This document shows, in pieces, positions 5,881 to 6,797 of a DNA stretch of 6,797 nt. Origin of the DNA: a bacterium UBA3756 (GTDB taxonomy: Bacteria; Bacteroidota; Bacteroidia; Bacteroidales; Bacteroidaceae); the NCBI GenBank assembly GCA_002371695.1, contig DFGG01000146.1, positions 771-7,567 on the forward strand, written 5' to 3'. The notes beneath the pieces were generated by a model. It had not been told where the DNA came from and made no database searches. It worked only from the letters and a program-made list of their open reading frames with translations. The first letter of the stretch is position 1. Every line of letters starts with the position of its first letter. The position numbers and the translations under genes were made by a program.

Positions 5881-6557
5881 GGTGGAGCCGGTACATATGG
5901 CTACTGGCTATCTCTATTAGCCTTACCACTCTGGCACAAGTCCAGAGTGGCAAGGCTTCATTCTATCCAAAGAAGTTCTCCGGGCGCAGGACGGCCAGCG
6001 GCGAACGCCTGCACCACGACTCGCTCACCTGTGCCCATCGCACCTACCCCTTTGGCACAAGGCTCAAGGTGACCAATCCCGCCAACGGACAGAGCGTCAT
6101 CGTCAGAGTCACCGACAGAGGGCCATACGTGAAAGGGCGTATCATCGACCTCTCCGTGAGGGCTGCCAGGGAACTTGGCATTATCTCGCAGGGCATCGCA
6201 CCCGTCATCGTCGAGAGATTCAGTCCGGCAGTAGTGCCCTTCGCACCAGATGAAACCATCGAACTGCCCGACTTCGAGATCAGTACCAACGAAGGTGCCG
6301 ACAGCAAGCCCATCTGGGTGGAGATGCGCGAACAAGAGGAGCGCAAACAACTACAGAAGCAGTTGGAACAGGAACAGCTGAAACGCGAAGAAGAGGCAAG
6401 GGCTGCCATGATGCAGAAACATCAGGAACAGGAAAAGCATACCGTCATTGAAACACATAAGAAAGACGACACGCTAGACGAGATTAACAGCAGTCCCAAC
6501 AAGTCGAAAGCATATATGAAAAGAGCGGCCACCCACCATAACCGAAACAAGCGATGA
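5877..6557 (+). CDS. rlpA: RlpA-like septal peptidoglycan protein (DPBB domain, no SPOR), 226 aa
   Basis: RlpA proteins are periplasmic or outer-membrane lytic transglycosylase-type proteins acting on septal peptidoglycan. The product has a signal peptide ([20 protein letters not shown], likely cut after Ala20), then a double-psi beta-barrel at about residues 25-115 with the family core [44 protein letters not shown] (Asp80, Asp91) and AARELG. There is no lipobox Cys. In place of the usual C-terminal SPOR domain there is a charged Gln/Glu/Lys-rich, probably coiled-coil stretch at about 145-185 and a basic tail. The ATG at 5877 is chosen because it overlaps the gdhA stop (ATGA) and begins a clean signal peptide; the longer in-frame ORF upstream lies inside gdhA. 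The ATGA overlap implies translational coupling to gdhA. Catalytic activity is inferred from the family. Confidence 0.88.
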   Translation: MRWSRYIWLLAISISLTTLAQVQSGKASFYPKKFSGRRTASGERLHHDSLTCAHRTYPFGTRLKVTNPANGQSVIVRVTDRGPYVKGRIIDLSVRAARELGIISQGIAPVIVERFSPAVVPFAPDETIELPDFEISTNEGADSKPIWVEMREQEERKQLQKQLEQEQLKREEEARAAMMQKHQEQEKHTVIETHKKDDTLDEINSSPNKSKAYMKRAATHHNRNKR

Positions 6558-6586
6558 GAATGACTCCCATCGCTTGTTTCAGTTAT
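6538..6586. terminator. Long hairpin over the rlpA stop, between convergent genes
   Basis: Arms at 6538-6556 and 6568-6586 form a 19-bp stem with one C/A mismatch, including a perfect 13-bp core (6544-6556 with 6568-6580) and an 11-nt loop. The rlpA stop (6555-6557) is at the loop edge. No T-tract follows on either strand, so termination would not be canonical; being nearly symmetrical, it could serve both the rlpA mRNA and the convergent gene that ends at 6600. Confidence 0.55.
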
Positions 6587-6599
6587 AGCGGTTGCGACA

Positions 6600-6797
6600 T
6601 CAGTGCTTGCGAGTCGTAATAGGAAACTCCCGTGCCTGGGAGGAAATTTCCTTGTTGGCCTGCATCACCCCAATGCGGATAACGGCCTCGCCATCGCGCA
6701 ATCCGTTGTCTGCCTTGATGGTGGCAGTATAGCGGATGCCCTTGCCTGGCAGGATGCTCTCCACCATCACATTCTGAGACACGTGGATGTGCTTATT
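6600..6797 (-). CDS. C-terminal end of an unidentified protein, cut by window edge
   Basis: The minus-strand frame is open from the right edge (reading NKHIHVSQNV) to a TAA at 6600-6602, 65 codons in all. A GTG at 6780-6782 gives an apparent start, but the frame continues past it to the edge without a stop, so it is more likely the tail of a longer gene. The sequence (VMVESILPGKGIRYTATIKAD, then NGLRDGEAVIRIGV and a basic TTRKH end) alternates polar and hydrophobic residues around 'LPGKG' and 'DGEA' turns. This suggests an Ig-like beta-sandwich tail of the kind found at the ends of Bacteroidota surface or peptidase-associated proteins. I cannot name the family. It converges on rlpA with a hairpin in the gap. 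Confidence 0.6.
   Translation of the reverse strand, partial: NKHIHVSQNVMVESILPGKGIRYTATIKADNGLRDGEAVIRIGVMQANKEISSQAREFPITTRKH

Overview
The window looks like chromosomal DNA from a member of the Bacteroidota, most likely Prevotella or a close relative. The evidence is that several genes are preceded by the Bacteroidota sigma-factor promoter (TTTG or TTG, about 20 nt, then TAnnTTTG), there are no convincing Shine-Dalgarno sites, and the proteins (long-form MetY, hexameric GdhA, periplasmic VanX-type dipeptidase, SPOR-less RlpA) fit that phylum. The genus is an inference from general protein character, not from a database search.

Layout. Positions 1-216 (minus) hold the N-terminal part of a small antitoxin-like protein whose gene runs off the left edge, with its own promoter and a palindrome in its leader. 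Positions 302-2181 form a distinct accessory block: a 20-bp perfect hairpin (first REP-like copy), an orphan terminator, a promoter, a two-gene unit (a 351-aa AAA/OLD-like ATPase and a 183-aa partner with a TOPRIM-like E...DxD pattern, 3 nt apart), and then a second, inversely oriented copy of the same hairpin. The block looks less GC-rich than the genes to its right. Positions 2182-2312 hold repeat-like sequence and no gene. Positions 2313-3104 (minus) encode a VanX/DdpX-type D-Ala-D-Ala dipeptidase. It diverges from a plus-strand run of three genes from 3241 to 6557: metY (O-acetylhomoserine sulfhydrylase), gdhA (glutamate dehydrogenase) and an rlpA-like gene that overlaps gdhA by ATGA. A strong hairpin sits over the rlpA stop. 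From 6600 to the right edge (minus) is the C-terminal end of an unidentified protein.

How it fits together. The right two thirds are housekeeping: sulfur assimilation into homocysteine, ammonium assimilation into glutamate, and two cell-wall proteins (dipeptide recycling and septal peptidoglycan processing). The left third is accessory: an antitoxin-like gene next to a hairpin-bounded ATPase plus TOPRIM-like pair. By analogy with OLD, Gabija and PARIS (ATPase plus TOPRIM nuclease), that pair is the best candidate here for an uncharacterised defence or stress module. The function is an inference; the ATPase motifs are directly visible, while the TOPRIM assignment of the partner rests on a short motif pattern.
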